Source: Terriglobales bacterium (GTDB lineage: Bacteria > Acidobacteriota > Terriglobia > Bryobacterales > Bryobacteraceae). From it: DNA of 39,839 nt. Positions 1 through 8,077 of this stretch are shown in pieces. The stretch's first letter is position 1; each line of letters begins with the position of its first letter. The stretch is from contig JAJFUV010000173.1 in the NCBI GenBank assembly GCA_021372245.1, forward strand, positions 1-39,839. The letters are read 5' to 3'. The notes beneath the pieces were generated by a model. That model saw only the letters and a program-made list of their open reading frames with translations, was not told the DNA's origin and ran no database searches. The position numbers were made by a program, and so were the translations under genes.

Positions 1-662
1 CCCCGCGCGAACTCCTCGCGCGCCACGTCCTCAATCCCTTTGACGCGCTCGCACTCCTCGAGCACTTTCATGGTGAGTGCGGCGGGAATAACGACTACAC
101 CGTCGTAATCCCCAAAAATGAAGTCGCCCGGATTGACCTGCACGGCGGCTGTCAATTCGCCGGAAATCAAAATAGGCACCTGGTATTCGAGCAGGGCCCA
201 CCGGCCGAAGGCCTCCACCGGGTTGCGGTAGCGCGAAAAGACGGGGAACCCCATCGAGATCAGATGGGAGCAGTCGCGTACACCGCCATCGACCAGGGCG
301 CCCACCGCGCCGTGGGCCCTGGCGCTGCTGGCGCTGAGTTCGCCGTAAAGAGCCACTGGAAACGGCGTGCCGCAGTCCCGCACTTCCACGCAGGGCCGGC
401 GCATCTCCTTGATCATCACCAGACGCTTGTAACGGATCTTTTCGTCCCGCTGGCAGCTCATGGTGCCTTTCACGGTGAACGCCGGACCGGCGATCTTCAT
501 GCCAGCATCCAGCGGCACGATCTGGTGCGAGACGACCTGGTTCGGATACCCGAAGTGTTCCAGCACATCATAGACTAGCCCGCCATAGAGGCTCCGGTAC
601 CTTTCGCAGATGACTTCCGTCACGGCTTCGCCGCCTGGGATGTTAGTTTCTGTGTCAGCCAC
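1..662 (-). CDS. RraA family protein (HMG/CHA aldolase-like), 3' end cut by window edge
   Basis: The reading frame starts at a GTG at 662, with an AGGAG Shine-Dalgarno sequence 6 nt upstream, and stays open to the window edge, giving about 220 residues. It shows the RraA/4-hydroxy-4-methyl-2-oxoglutarate aldolase signature VDGGVRD, with R129-D130 in the position of the substrate- and metal-binding Arg-Asp. Near the end it has NPGDFIFGDYDGVVVIP, the usual closing block of this fold. Family members are cytoplasmic trimeric Mg-dependent aldolases/decarboxylases of 2-keto acids, or RNase E inhibitors in enterobacteria. Here a metabolic role on a keto-deoxy sugar acid is more likely, because a sugar-acid dehydratase lies 5 kb away; that is inference. 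It lies 66 bp downstream of the TonB receptor on the same strand, separated by a terminator hairpin, so it may have its own promoter. Only a few C-terminal residues appear to be missing. Confidence 0.85.
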   Translation of the reverse strand, partial: MADTETNIPGGEAVTEVICERYRSLYGGLVYDVLEHFGYPNQVVSHQIVPLDAGMKIAGPAFTVKGTMSCQRDEKIRYKRLVMIKEMRRPCVEVRDCGTPFPVALYGELSASSARAHGAVGALVDGGVRDCSHLISMGFPVFSRYRNPVEAFGRWALLEYQVPILISGELTAAVQVNPGDFIFGDYDGVVVIPAALTMKVLEECERVKGIEDVAREEFAR

Positions 663-680
663 AAATACTCCTTCGTGCTC

Positions 681-716
681 AAAAGATCTGGCGGCCGGCT
701 TTGCGAACCGGCCGCC
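681..716 (-). terminator. Intrinsic terminator after TonB receptor 1
   Basis: On the minus strand, 12 nt after the receptor stop codon, a perfect 9-bp stem (GGCGGCCGG / CCGGCCGCC, 690-698 and 708-716) with a 9-nt loop is followed by a short T run (TCTTTT, 681-686). The stem is very GC-rich but the T tract is short, so termination may be partial and some read-through into the RraA-family gene is possible. Confidence 0.65.
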
Positions 717-728
717 TTGGGAATGCCG

Positions 729-3700
729 TCAGAACTGAACCCGCATACCGAAACGGAATTGCCGCGCGCCGCCAGCGCCCAGGATCTTCATAAAGTTGAC
801 GCTGGACGCATCCGCGTTGGGCGAACCGAACTGAGGCGTATTCGTCAGGTTGAAAGACTCCGCGCGGAATTCACTTGTGATGCGTTCGGTAAAGTTGAAC
901 CGCCTGAAGACGCTAGCGTCCATACCGATCACGCCGGGCGCCCGAAGAATGTTGCGTCCGCTGGTGCCGAAGCGCACTTCCGTAACGGTAGCAAACGCAG
1001 TGGGATCGTAGTAGCGCGCGTCCGAACCCACACCACCGAGTCTCTCAACGGTACTCTTTACCTGGTCCGCAGTCTGTGAGTTGCTCACGGCGTTCAGCGA
1101 AGTTCCAGGCGCCGAGACAGTGAACGGCTTGCCATTGTAGGAATAGAAAATTCCGTTGGTCTGCCATCCGCCAAACAGTTTTGAAACGAGGCCTGCCGTA
1201 AGGTACTTCTTCCCCTTACCGAAGGGCAACTCATAGGCGAAGCCCATTTGCAGATTCAGCGGAATATCAAAGCCGGACAATGCGTAATTCCGGTTGATAA
1301 CCGGGGCCCAGTTCCACATCAGCCCGCCCCAGCCGTCGTCGTCCTGCATATCCATAGACTTGGACCAGGTAAAAGCGCCTTTCAGCATCAGTCCATTGCG
1401 GAAAGAACGGTTGACGGTGGTCTGAAGCGAGTTGTAGCTGGCACCCGCCCAACCATTGAACAGCAGAGTGGAAGCTGTGCGCCCGAACTTCTGCTTGAAC
1501 GGCTGCCCGGCTTGACCCGTGCCCGGAGGGGCGTTGTTCGCTTCCCAATCCACAAAGCTTCTGACGGTGCGCGTGGCAACGTACCCGGCGGTGGCCACCA
1601 CGGAACCCGGCAACTCGCGCTCGAGGATGAAGTTCCAGGACTGGATGTATCCCCGATTCACTCGGCGTGTTCCGTCGGGATTCCACAAGGCGCGGATGCT
1701 GAAACGATTCGGCAGCAGGAAGGACCCCGAGTTCGGATCTTCTCCACTAAAGAGTGGGATCCCTTGTTCAAGCGTTCCGAAGTACTGATACGAATTGACG
1801 GCGGAGAATGAAGCGTCGATTGTCTGGGGGTAACTGCCGCGAAGCGGGCGGCTCAGGACCATCGGGTTGTAAGTAAGCCCGTAGCCGGCGCGCACAACCG
1901 TCTTCTCTGTGATCCGATGTGTGAGTCCGACGCGGGGCGCAAACAGTTTCTTGCTCGTGCCGATTCCCAGGTCCGTCGGATTGCCGCCCAACCCGCCACG
2001 ATACTCGGTGTTGGTGGAAGGATCGTAGTACTCAATGCCGGTGTGCGAACGCGAAAGCAGCGGGAACAACTCCCAGCGCAGGCCGAAAACCGCCGTCGTG
2101 CGGGGCGTAATCTGCCAGCGGTCGCGGATGTATGTCCCATACTGCCATTCCGAGGTGTTCATGGTTTCCCATTGCACGCTCTTGGATGCCGACGTCACCA
2201 AACCCAACAGGAAGGTGGAATAGCCGTTGAACTGGACGCCGGCCTTCCCACCGTTCAGCACGGTCGGCCCGTAGCCGAAGTAGAGCCCGCCACGGGCGCC
2301 CGAACCGAGTTCCGGCTGCCAGTGATTCAGGTAATGGTGAATGACGTCGAACCCGAACCGGACATCGTGACGGCCGCGCGTCCAGCCGACGTTGGTGGTG
2401 ATGTTGTAGTTCTGGTCCGCCTGGAACGCTGGATTCCAGGAGTCGGTGTCGCCCAAACTCGAGTAACCGCTGACCCCGATGATCGGCATGCCACTTTGAC
2501 GAATGTCGGTGCCATTAGTGCCGGGGATCTTCCACGTATCCAAACCGTAGTTGGTCCCGTAATTGGGCGGCGTGACGTCGATCCGGTTCCGTGTAAAGCC
2601 GATGACACCGTCCACCACCAGGTTCGGTCTCACCACCCAGGTGTGGCCGATGGTGGCGAGTTGGGCGCGGTCGTAACCGGTGCCCGAGCCGGTGTCGCAC
2701 AGGCCCGCTCCACCGGCCGCGCCGAGTGATGGATTGCACTCGCCGATGCCGCGCATGAAGCTGTACTTGGTCCAGATAGTATGGTTGGCCGAGCGGTTCC
2801 AGTTGATTTTGATGTCGAACTGGTCGCGGCTCAGCTTTTGGACATCCGAGTTATAGAAATTGGCGCTGACTCCGGCCTCGGTCGGATTCGGAATCAGGCT
2901 CTGGATCTTCCGCGAAATAGCGCTCTGCCGCGCCAGCGGTATGACGTTGCCGGCAAACGGCGTGCGTCCCTTGCCGTCGATGGTCCCAGTGGCGGGATCG
3001 TAGATCGTGTTGGAGTACGCGCTGAAGTCACCCTCGCGCTGATCGGCAGTGGGAACTGTATACCTGCCGTAGCGGCTCACGCGCTCCCGATTCGACTCAT
3101 AGCCTCCGAAGAAGAACAGCTTGTCCTTCTTGATGGGGCCGCCGATTGTGAATCCGTCGATGTTCCGAATGCTCTTCGGCTTGTTCGGCGTCCGGGACTC
3201 GAAGAAGCCCCAAGCCCGCAAATGCTGATTATCGTGAAAGCCGAAGAGCGAGCCGTGCAGATCGTTGGTTCCCGACTTGGTCACCACCGTCACAGCGGCG
3301 CCGCCGGCCATACCCTGCTCGGCGTCGAAGTTGTTGGTCGACACGTTGACGGTCTCGATGGTCTCCGCGGGCGCGACGTACGCCACGTGGTGAGGCAGCC
3401 ATGTCGAGATGTTCACCGCCCCGTCCAGCTTGGTGACATTGTTGTTGCGGTTGGTGCCGTTGATGTTGGTGGTCAGCGCGCGTCCCGGCCGCGAGATGGC
3501 GGCATTCTGGTAAGCGCCAGGGGTGGCACCCGGCACCAGGTTGATCAGGCTCTGATAGTTGCGGTACCCGCCCATCGGCAGGTTGTTCACCGTCTTGGAA
3601 TTGATCTCGCTGCTGACGTCCACCTTCTCGGTCTGCAGCGAAACCACGCCACCAACCACGGTGATCGCTTCGTTGGTCTGCCCGACTTGCACTTCAATGT

Positions 3701-4040
3701 CTTCGCGCCGGACCGCGCCAACGACGACCTCGATTCCGGATTTGGACAAGGGCCGGAATCCGGGGGCCTTCACCTCAATGTTATAGGTCCCGGCCAGAAC
3801 GTTCGAAAACGTGTAAATGCCCGCCTCGTTGGAAACGGCCGTGCGCGACTGATTGGTCTCGCGGTTGGTAATCCTGATCTGAGCATTGGGAACGAGAGCC
3901 CTGCTCGGGTCCGTGACCGTCCCCACTATGGAACCATAGAGCACTTGCGCTTCCGCTTTATATTCCAGGTTGGCAACCGCGAACAACGCCGGAATGATGT
4001 AGGAAAGCACATGAGCAACTGTCTTGCCTGAAGCTGACAT
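729..4040 (-). CDS. TonB-dependent receptor, Oar-like, with carboxypeptidase-regulatory domain
   Basis: The product is an outer-membrane receptor of 1103 residues. I place the start at 4040 (MSASGKTV), which has an AGAAAGG site about 7 nt upstream and begins a plausible signal peptide ending near residue 31 (AEA). The open frame extends 29 codons further but lacks these features. Residues about 35-118 form a carboxypeptidase-regulatory/CnaB-like beta-sandwich (GSIVGTVTDPSRALVPNAQI). It is followed by a TonB plug (about 130-290, with NLPMGGYRNYQSLINLVPG and TVVTKSGTNDLHGS) and a long beta-barrel ending in aromatic FRFGMRVQF. This architecture is that of Oar/SusC-like receptors expanded in Acidobacteria, where no SusD partner is encoded. 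The substrate is unknown; nearby sugar-acid genes suggest carbohydrate. The gene is divergent from the MFS operon. Confidence 0.92.
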   Translation of the reverse strand: MSASGKTVAHVLSYIIPALFAVANLEYKAEAQVLYGSIVGTVTDPSRALVPNAQIRITNRETNQSRTAVSNEAGIYTFSNVLAGTYNIEVKAPGFRPLSKSGIEVVVGAVRREDIEVQVGQTNEAITVVGGVVSLQTEKVDVSSEINSKTVNNLPMGGYRNYQSLINLVPGATPGAYQNAAISRPGRALTTNINGTNRNNNVTKLDGAVNISTWLPHHVAYVAPAETIETVNVSTNNFDAEQGMAGGAAVTVVTKSGTNDLHGSLFGFHDNQHLRAWGFFESRTPNKPKSIRNIDGFTIGGPIKKDKLFFFGGYESNRERVSRYGRYTVPTADQREGDFSAYSNTIYDPATGTIDGKGRTPFAGNVIPLARQSAISRKIQSLIPNPTEAGVSANFYNSDVQKLSRDQFDIKINWNRSANHTIWTKYSFMRGIGECNPSLGAAGGAGLCDTGSGTGYDRAQLATIGHTWVVRPNLVVDGVIGFTRNRIDVTPPNYGTNYGLDTWKIPGTNGTDIRQSGMPIIGVSGYSSLGDTDSWNPAFQADQNYNITTNVGWTRGRHDVRFGFDVIHHYLNHWQPELGSGARGGLYFGYGPTVLNGGKAGVQFNGYSTFLLGLVTSASKSVQWETMNTSEWQYGTYIRDRWQITPRTTAVFGLRWELFPLLSRSHTGIEYYDPSTNTEYRGGLGGNPTDLGIGTSKKLFAPRVGLTHRITEKTVVRAGYGLTYNPMVLSRPLRGSYPQTIDASFSAVNSYQYFGTLEQGIPLFSGEDPNSGSFLLPNRFSIRALWNPDGTRRVNRGYIQSWNFILERELPGSVVATAGYVATRTVRSFVDWEANNAPPGTGQAGQPFKQKFGRTASTLLFNGWAGASYNSLQTTVNRSFRNGLMLKGAFTWSKSMDMQDDDGWGGLMWNWAPVINRNYALSGFDIPLNLQMGFAYELPFGKGKKYLTAGLVSKLFGGWQTNGIFYSYNGKPFTVSAPGTSLNAVSNSQTADQVKSTVERLGGVGSDARYYDPTAFATVTEVRFGTSGRNILRAPGVIGMDASVFRRFNFTERITSEFRAESFNLTNTPQFGSPNADASSVNFMKILGAGGARQFRFGMRVQF

Positions 4041-4121
4041 GGTTAAACCTTTCTCTCTCACACAAGCGACGGCAGGATAAAGAATACCCGCACTGTGGAT
4101 GTTGCCACGGGTTTTCGTTTC

Positions 4122-4138
4122 AGACAAGCGAATTGTCT
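4122..4138. promoter_or_regulatory. Inverted repeat AGACAA-N5-TTGTCT in divergent intergenic region
   Basis: A perfect 6-bp inverted repeat with a 5-nt spacer lies between the divergent TonB receptor 1 and MFS genes. It could be a regulator-binding dyad or a small hairpin in a leader. No protein partner is visible. The call rests only on symmetry and position. Confidence 0.3.
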
Positions 4139-4149
4139 TGAACTATGCC

Positions 4150-4162
4150 TCACCTTTGGTGA
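4150..4162. promoter_or_regulatory. Operator-like palindrome TCACC-TTT-GGTGA
   Basis: A 5-bp perfect inverted repeat with a 3-nt centre sits in the 218-bp region between the divergent TonB receptor 1 and MFS-operon starts. Short symmetrical sites like this are typical of dimeric repressors. No DNA-binding regulator gene adjoins it, so the regulator, if any, is encoded elsewhere. I saw no convincing promoter hexamers beside it. Confidence 0.33.
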
Positions 4163-4258
4163 ATGTTCAGGAACGCCCTGAATTTACTTTCAGTGAATCA
4201 TTCTTCCAATATTTTGACTTCCATTGATTCCTATCCCAGCGGTATCATGCGGAGCGGA

Positions 4259-5563
4259 ATGGCTGCCCACCTAGCAGGCGACACCCTTGACCGCCGCGCG
4301 CGACTTTACCCATGGGTGGTGCTGGCGCTGTTCTGGGTGTGCTACTTCCTGAACCACGCCGATCGTCAGATCCTGTTTTCGGTGTTCCCGCTGGTCAAGC
4401 AGGAACTGGGGCTGAGTAACACGCAGTTGGGTCTGCTCGGATCCTCGTTCCAATGGATTTACGCGATCCTGGTTCCCTTCGCGGGCCTGCTGGGCGATTC
4501 GATCAGCCGGAAGAACATCATTCTCAGCGCGTTGCTCGTGTGGAGCGCCACGACGGTCTGTTCGGGCCTGGTTTCGGGCTTCCTCCTGTTCCTGCTGTTA
4601 CGCGCCCTGACGGGCGCGGGCGAGGCCTTCTACTATCCGGCCGCGACATCGATCATCGGCGACTACCACGGGTCTTCGACGCGCGCCTTCGCCATGTCCA
4701 TCCACCAAACCAGCCTGTATTTCGGCGTGGTGGTCAGCGGCACGCTGGCCGGCTATATCGGCCAGCACTTCGGGTGGCGGACCGCGTTCCTGGTCTTCGG
4801 CGGCACGGGCATCGCCGTGGCGGTGATGATCCGGCTGTTTCTGCGCGAGCCGGTTCGCGGCCGTCAGGAAGAGGGCAGCGTTGCCGCAGACGCAGAAGTC
4901 GTCAAGGCATCGGTGTGGGCGCGGCTAAGCGAGGCGTTTCGCTCGCGCGCCGCGCTGGCGTTGATGATCTCCTTCATCGGCATGAACTTCGCGGGAGTGG
5001 CCGTGGTCACCTGGTCGCCCACACTGTTGTATCGCGAATTCCATTACAGCCTGGCCGAAGCGGGATTCCACGCCACCATTTATCATCAATTGGGGGCCTT
5101 CCTCGGCGTGCTCGTGGGCGGCAGGTTGGCCGACCGTTGGGCGGTGCGCGACTGCAAAGGCCGGGTTTGGGTCCAAGCAGCGGGCTTGCTCGGCGCGGCT
5201 CCGTTCCTGTACTGGTTGGGGCGGGCTGGTTCGCCCGGCGAAGCCTTCCTCGCTTTGGGCGCGTTCGGCGTGTTCCGGGGCGTGTATGATTCGAACCTGT
5301 TTGCCTCGGTGTTCGAGGTAATCACCCCAGGGGCGCGTTCGACCACAGTGGGCCTGATGCTGTCAGCCGGGTTTCTGTTCGGCGGGTCGTCGCCGGTGGT
5401 GGTGGGTTGGCTCAGCCAGTACGTCGGCCTGGGGGCCGCCGTCGGCGCCACCTCCGCCTGTTTCCTGGCCGGCGGCCTTCTCATGGTATTGAACGCTCGA
5501 TTGTGGTTCGGCTCCGACGCGCGCCGCATGCGGGAACGCCTGCACGCCGCCGCGGCTGTTTGA
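4259..5563 (+). CDS. MFS transporter, sugar-acid/anion-type
   Basis: A 434-residue major facilitator with about 12 hydrophobic segments, acting in the inner membrane. The first helix ends in CYFLNHADRQILFSVFPLV, a form common in hexuronate/glucarate (ACS) and spinster-like MFS porters. The loop after helix 2 carries the MFS motif GLLGDSISRKN (D80, R84, K85). I chose ATG 4259, preceded by GGAGCGGA; ATG 4247 would add four residues, and the frame is open further upstream to 4163 without a better site. It leads a same-strand operon with dehydratase, dehydrogenase and amidohydrolase genes, so it probably imports their substrate, a sugar acid or similar carboxylate. The substrate assignment is inference. 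Confidence 0.88.
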   Translation: MAAHLAGDTLDRRARLYPWVVLALFWVCYFLNHADRQILFSVFPLVKQELGLSNTQLGLLGSSFQWIYAILVPFAGLLGDSISRKNIILSALLVWSATTVCSGLVSGFLLFLLLRALTGAGEAFYYPAATSIIGDYHGSSTRAFAMSIHQTSLYFGVVVSGTLAGYIGQHFGWRTAFLVFGGTGIAVAVMIRLFLREPVRGRQEEGSVAADAEVVKASVWARLSEAFRSRAALALMISFIGMNFAGVAVVTWSPTLLYREFHYSLAEAGFHATIYHQLGAFLGVLVGGRLADRWAVRDCKGRVWVQAAGLLGAAPFLYWLGRAGSPGEAFLALGAFGVFRGVYDSNLFASVFEVITPGARSTTVGLMLSAGFLFGGSSPVVVGWLSQYVGLGAAVGATSACFLAGGLLMVLNARLWFGSDARRMRERLHAAAAV

Positions 5564-5578
5564 AACAAGGACTGCACT

Positions 5579-6769
5579 ATGAAAATTGTTGATCTGAAGA
5601 CTCACGCCGTCGCGGTGCTGGTGGAAGCCCCGCTGCGTCATTCAACCGGCGTCCACCCGGGCTATCTTGTCCGCACCATCCTCGAACTGATCACCGACGA
5701 AGGCATCGTCGGGTTGGGCGAAGTGGGTGGCGGCGATCAAACCGGCTTGTTCCAAAAGCTCAAGCCGCGCCTGATCGGTGAAGATCCGTTCCACCTGGAG
5801 CGTATCAAGCAGAAGACGCTGCGCCAGATCTACTATATTTCGAATCCGCGCGCCTACGCCGCCATCGAGATCGCCTGTCTCGATATTCAGGGAAAAGCCG
5901 CCGGCCGTCCCCTGTGCGACATGATCGGCGGCAGGCTGCACGACGAGATTCCTTTCAACGCCAGCCTGTCGTACCGCTACCGGGAAGGCGACTTGGGCGG
6001 CGAGACCACTCCCGAGGACATGGTGGCGTACGCCAAGCAAGAGGTCGCCAGGTGCGGCTTCAAGTCCGGGAAACTGAAGGCCGGCGTGCTCCCGCCGGAA
6101 AACGACATTGCAGTCCTATATGCGGTGCGCGAAGCGCTCGGCCCGGAATTCGGCCTGCGTGTCGATCCCAATGGCTTCTGGTCGCGCGGCACAGCGATCC
6201 GGGTGGCCAAAGAACTGGAGGACTGCAAGCTGGAGTACTTGGAAGACCCGACCTGGGGTCTGGAAGGCATGGCGCGCGTGCGAGAGCGCACCAGCATTCC
6301 ACTGGCGACGAACATGTGCGTAGCTAGATTCGACGACTTCGCCGCCGGCGTGGCCATGAACGCCGTGGACATCATCCTGAGCGACATCTACTACTGGGAA
6401 GGAATCCAGGGCGTGAAGGTTCTTTCGGGAATGTGCGACGCTTTCCGGCTGGGGCTCGGCATGCACAGTGGCAGCGAACTCGGCATCACCATGGCCGCCA
6501 TGGTGCATACCGCATCCACGCTGCCCAACCTGACCTACAGCGTCGACACGCTCTATCACCACATGCTCGACGACGTGATCGTGGGCGGCAAGATGCCTTT
6601 CCGGAATGGCTGCATTGCCGTACCCACCGGACCGGGCCTGGGTGTCGAACTGGATCCCGACCGGCTGGCCCGAGCCGAGGAGCTCTTCCGTGAGCGGGGC
6701 GACTATTACGCCCGCTTCCACGAAGATACACGGCGGCCCGGCTGGTTCCCGATCAATCCGGGCTGGTAA
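5579..6769 (+). CDS. Enolase-superfamily sugar acid dehydratase, glucarate dehydratase-like
   Basis: A 396-residue cytoplasmic protein of the mandelate racemase/muconate lactonizing group. An N-terminal capping domain (about 1-130) precedes a TIM barrel with the expected catalytic set. The KxK pair is K165/K167 (KSGKLKAG), the metal ligands are D196 (RVDPNG), E222 (YLEDP) and N245 (ATNMCV), and the His-Asp dyad is H296 (GLGMHSGSE) with D269. Lys-x-Lys, Asp-Glu-Asn ligands and a His-Asp dyad are the glucarate dehydratase subgroup pattern. Such enzymes abstract the alpha proton of an acid sugar and eliminate water to a 2-keto-3-deoxy (or 5-keto-4-deoxy) acid. The exact sugar (glucarate, galactarate or another) cannot be told from sequence. 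The start has AAGGA 9 nt upstream; the gene lies 15 nt after the MFS stop. Confidence 0.88.
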   Translation: MKIVDLKTHAVAVLVEAPLRHSTGVHPGYLVRTILELITDEGIVGLGEVGGGDQTGLFQKLKPRLIGEDPFHLERIKQKTLRQIYYISNPRAYAAIEIACLDIQGKAAGRPLCDMIGGRLHDEIPFNASLSYRYREGDLGGETTPEDMVAYAKQEVARCGFKSGKLKAGVLPPENDIAVLYAVREALGPEFGLRVDPNGFWSRGTAIRVAKELEDCKLEYLEDPTWGLEGMARVRERTSIPLATNMCVARFDDFAAGVAMNAVDIILSDIYYWEGIQGVKVLSGMCDAFRLGLGMHSGSELGITMAAMVHTASTLPNLTYSVDTLYHHMLDDVIVGGKMPFRNGCIAVPTGPGLGVELDPDRLARAEELFRERGDYYARFHEDTRRPGWFPINPGW

Positions 6770-6778
6770 GGAGATGGT

Positions 6779-7534
6779 ATGAAGGTGAGCGGCAAGGTCG
6801 CGGTGGTGACCGGCGGGTCTCGCGGCATCGGCCGCGCGATCGCCCTGGCGCTGGGCCGGGAAGGCGCAGCCGTCCTCGTCAACTATGCTAAGGAGGCGGC
6901 TGCCGCGCAAGAGGTGGTGGCCGCCATCCGGCAAATGGGCGGGCAGGCGTTCGCTGTCGCCTGCGACGTGAAGGACTGCGCCCAACACGAACGGATCCTC
7001 GCGGCGGCCCGCGAGCTCTTCGGCCGCCTCGACATCCTGGTGAACAACGCCGGCATGGCGCGCCGCCAGCCGTTTCTGGAGGCAACAGAGGACGCCTGGG
7101 ATGAGGTGCTCGGCGTCAATCTGAAGGGCGTTTATTTCCTGTCGCAGGCGGCTGCGCGCTGGATGGCAGCACAGGGCTCGGGCAAGATCGTCAACATCTC
7201 AAGCGTACACGACGAGCGCCCCATGACGGGCAACTCGACGTACTGCATCGCGAAGGCCGGCATGGTGATGCTGACCAAGTCGCTGGCGCTCGAGCTGGCC
7301 CCATTGAACATTCAGGTGAATTGCGTTTCTCCGGGCGCCATCGCCACAGACGAGAACCGGGACCGGCTTGCCGATCCGGCATACCTGCCCAAGGTGCTGG
7401 CGCGCATCCCCAGCGGCCGGGTCGGCAACGTGGAGGACGTGACCGGAGCCGTGGTTCTGCTGGCTTCGCCGGAGGCGGATTACATCACCGGCGCTCACCT
7501 CTATGTGGACGGCGGCATGCTTTTGCACGAGTAA
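6779..7534 (+). CDS. Short-chain dehydrogenase/reductase (classical SDR)
   Basis: A 251-residue NAD(P)-dependent oxidoreductase of normal classical SDR length. It has the Rossmann motif TGGSRGIG (11-18), D63 in ACDVKD, NNAG (89-92), and the catalytic tetrad N114, S141 or S142, Y155 and K159 (YCIAKAG). The C terminus IPSGRVGNVEDV...YVDGG is typical of the FabG/glucose-1-dehydrogenase-like branch. There is no basic residue directly after the first beta strand in the usual NADP position, so cofactor preference is uncertain. In this operon it most likely oxidises or reduces a sugar, sugar acid or its keto-deoxy product. It begins 9 nt after the dehydratase stop, with an AAGGAG site in the gap. 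Confidence 0.9.
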   Translation: MKVSGKVAVVTGGSRGIGRAIALALGREGAAVLVNYAKEAAAAQEVVAAIRQMGGQAFAVACDVKDCAQHERILAAARELFGRLDILVNNAGMARRQPFLEATEDAWDEVLGVNLKGVYFLSQAAARWMAAQGSGKIVNISSVHDERPMTGNSTYCIAKAGMVMLTKSLALELAPLNIQVNCVSPGAIATDENRDRLADPAYLPKVLARIPSGRVGNVEDVTGAVVLLASPEADYITGAHLYVDGGMLLHE

Positions 7535-7548
7535 TCTGAGGAGATCGC

Positions 7549-8070
7549 ATGGCATTCAATATCAAACGACGCGGCAAGTTGACTTACTACTACCGGGGCG
7601 AACAGCCCGTCTTTTCCAATCTGGTCACCGAACAACTGCCGGACGGCGATCTGAAGATCTATTTCGCGGGCTTCACCGGTGGCGAATCGGCGACGCGGAA
7701 CCTCGGTCTGAAGGAAACCGTGGTGATGGACCCCGAACGCGAAATCCCGCTGGTATTCCGCGGCTGGGAAAGCTGGCTGCAGGAGGCGGGAATCTGCAAG
7801 TCGATCGCGGATGTCGATTTCATCGAGATGCACGCCTTCGGCTGCCAGCCGAAAACGCCCAGCCCGCTGACGGACCCGGCCGGCTACGCGGCGGAACAGG
7901 ACCGGCTGCGCAAGGCTTACGCCCGCGCGTACGGCGGCTTCTTCCACGACCGGCTTCCGGAGCACGGGCTGCCGGCGCGGTTCACGGTCCACTTGATCGA
8001 CGTGCCGGACAAGGCCGCTTCCTACGAGTTCTACACAACGGCGCTTCTCCAAAAGCAGAAAGACTGCTAA
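7549..8070 (+). CDS. Conserved-looking hypothetical protein, possibly RidA/YjgF-like
   Basis: A 173-residue soluble protein without signal peptide or membrane segment. A strong GAGGAG site precedes the ATG, and the gene lies between the SDR (14 nt) and creatininase (7 nt) genes, so it is certainly expressed with them. I do not recognise it firmly. The order of a helix ending in WESWLQEAG, a strand IADVDFIEM, a helix and then PARFTVHLIDVP recalls the RidA/YjgF (chorismate-mutase-like) fold, whose members hydrolyse reactive enamine/imine intermediates. The usual RidA active-site Arg could be the one in LPARFTV, but the N-terminal half does not match the family well. Treat RidA-like as a weak hypothesis. 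It ends in a cysteine. Confidence 0.75.
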   Translation: MAFNIKRRGKLTYYYRGEQPVFSNLVTEQLPDGDLKIYFAGFTGGESATRNLGLKETVVMDPEREIPLVFRGWESWLQEAGICKSIADVDFIEMHAFGCQPKTPSPLTDPAGYAAEQDRLRKAYARAYGGFFHDRLPEHGLPARFTVHLIDVPDKAASYEFYTTALLQKQKDC

Positions 8071-8077
8071 GGGTTCC

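Noticed and set aside
2781..4031. 416-codon plus-strand open frame opposite TonB receptor 1
   Set aside because: It lies antisense to a clearly coding receptor gene. Its translation is a shadow of GC-rich codons, with no domain or ribosome site.
5086..5577. 163-codon minus-strand open frame over the MFS gene
   Set aside because: It overlaps transmembrane-coding sequence of the MFS transporter and has low-complexity composition.
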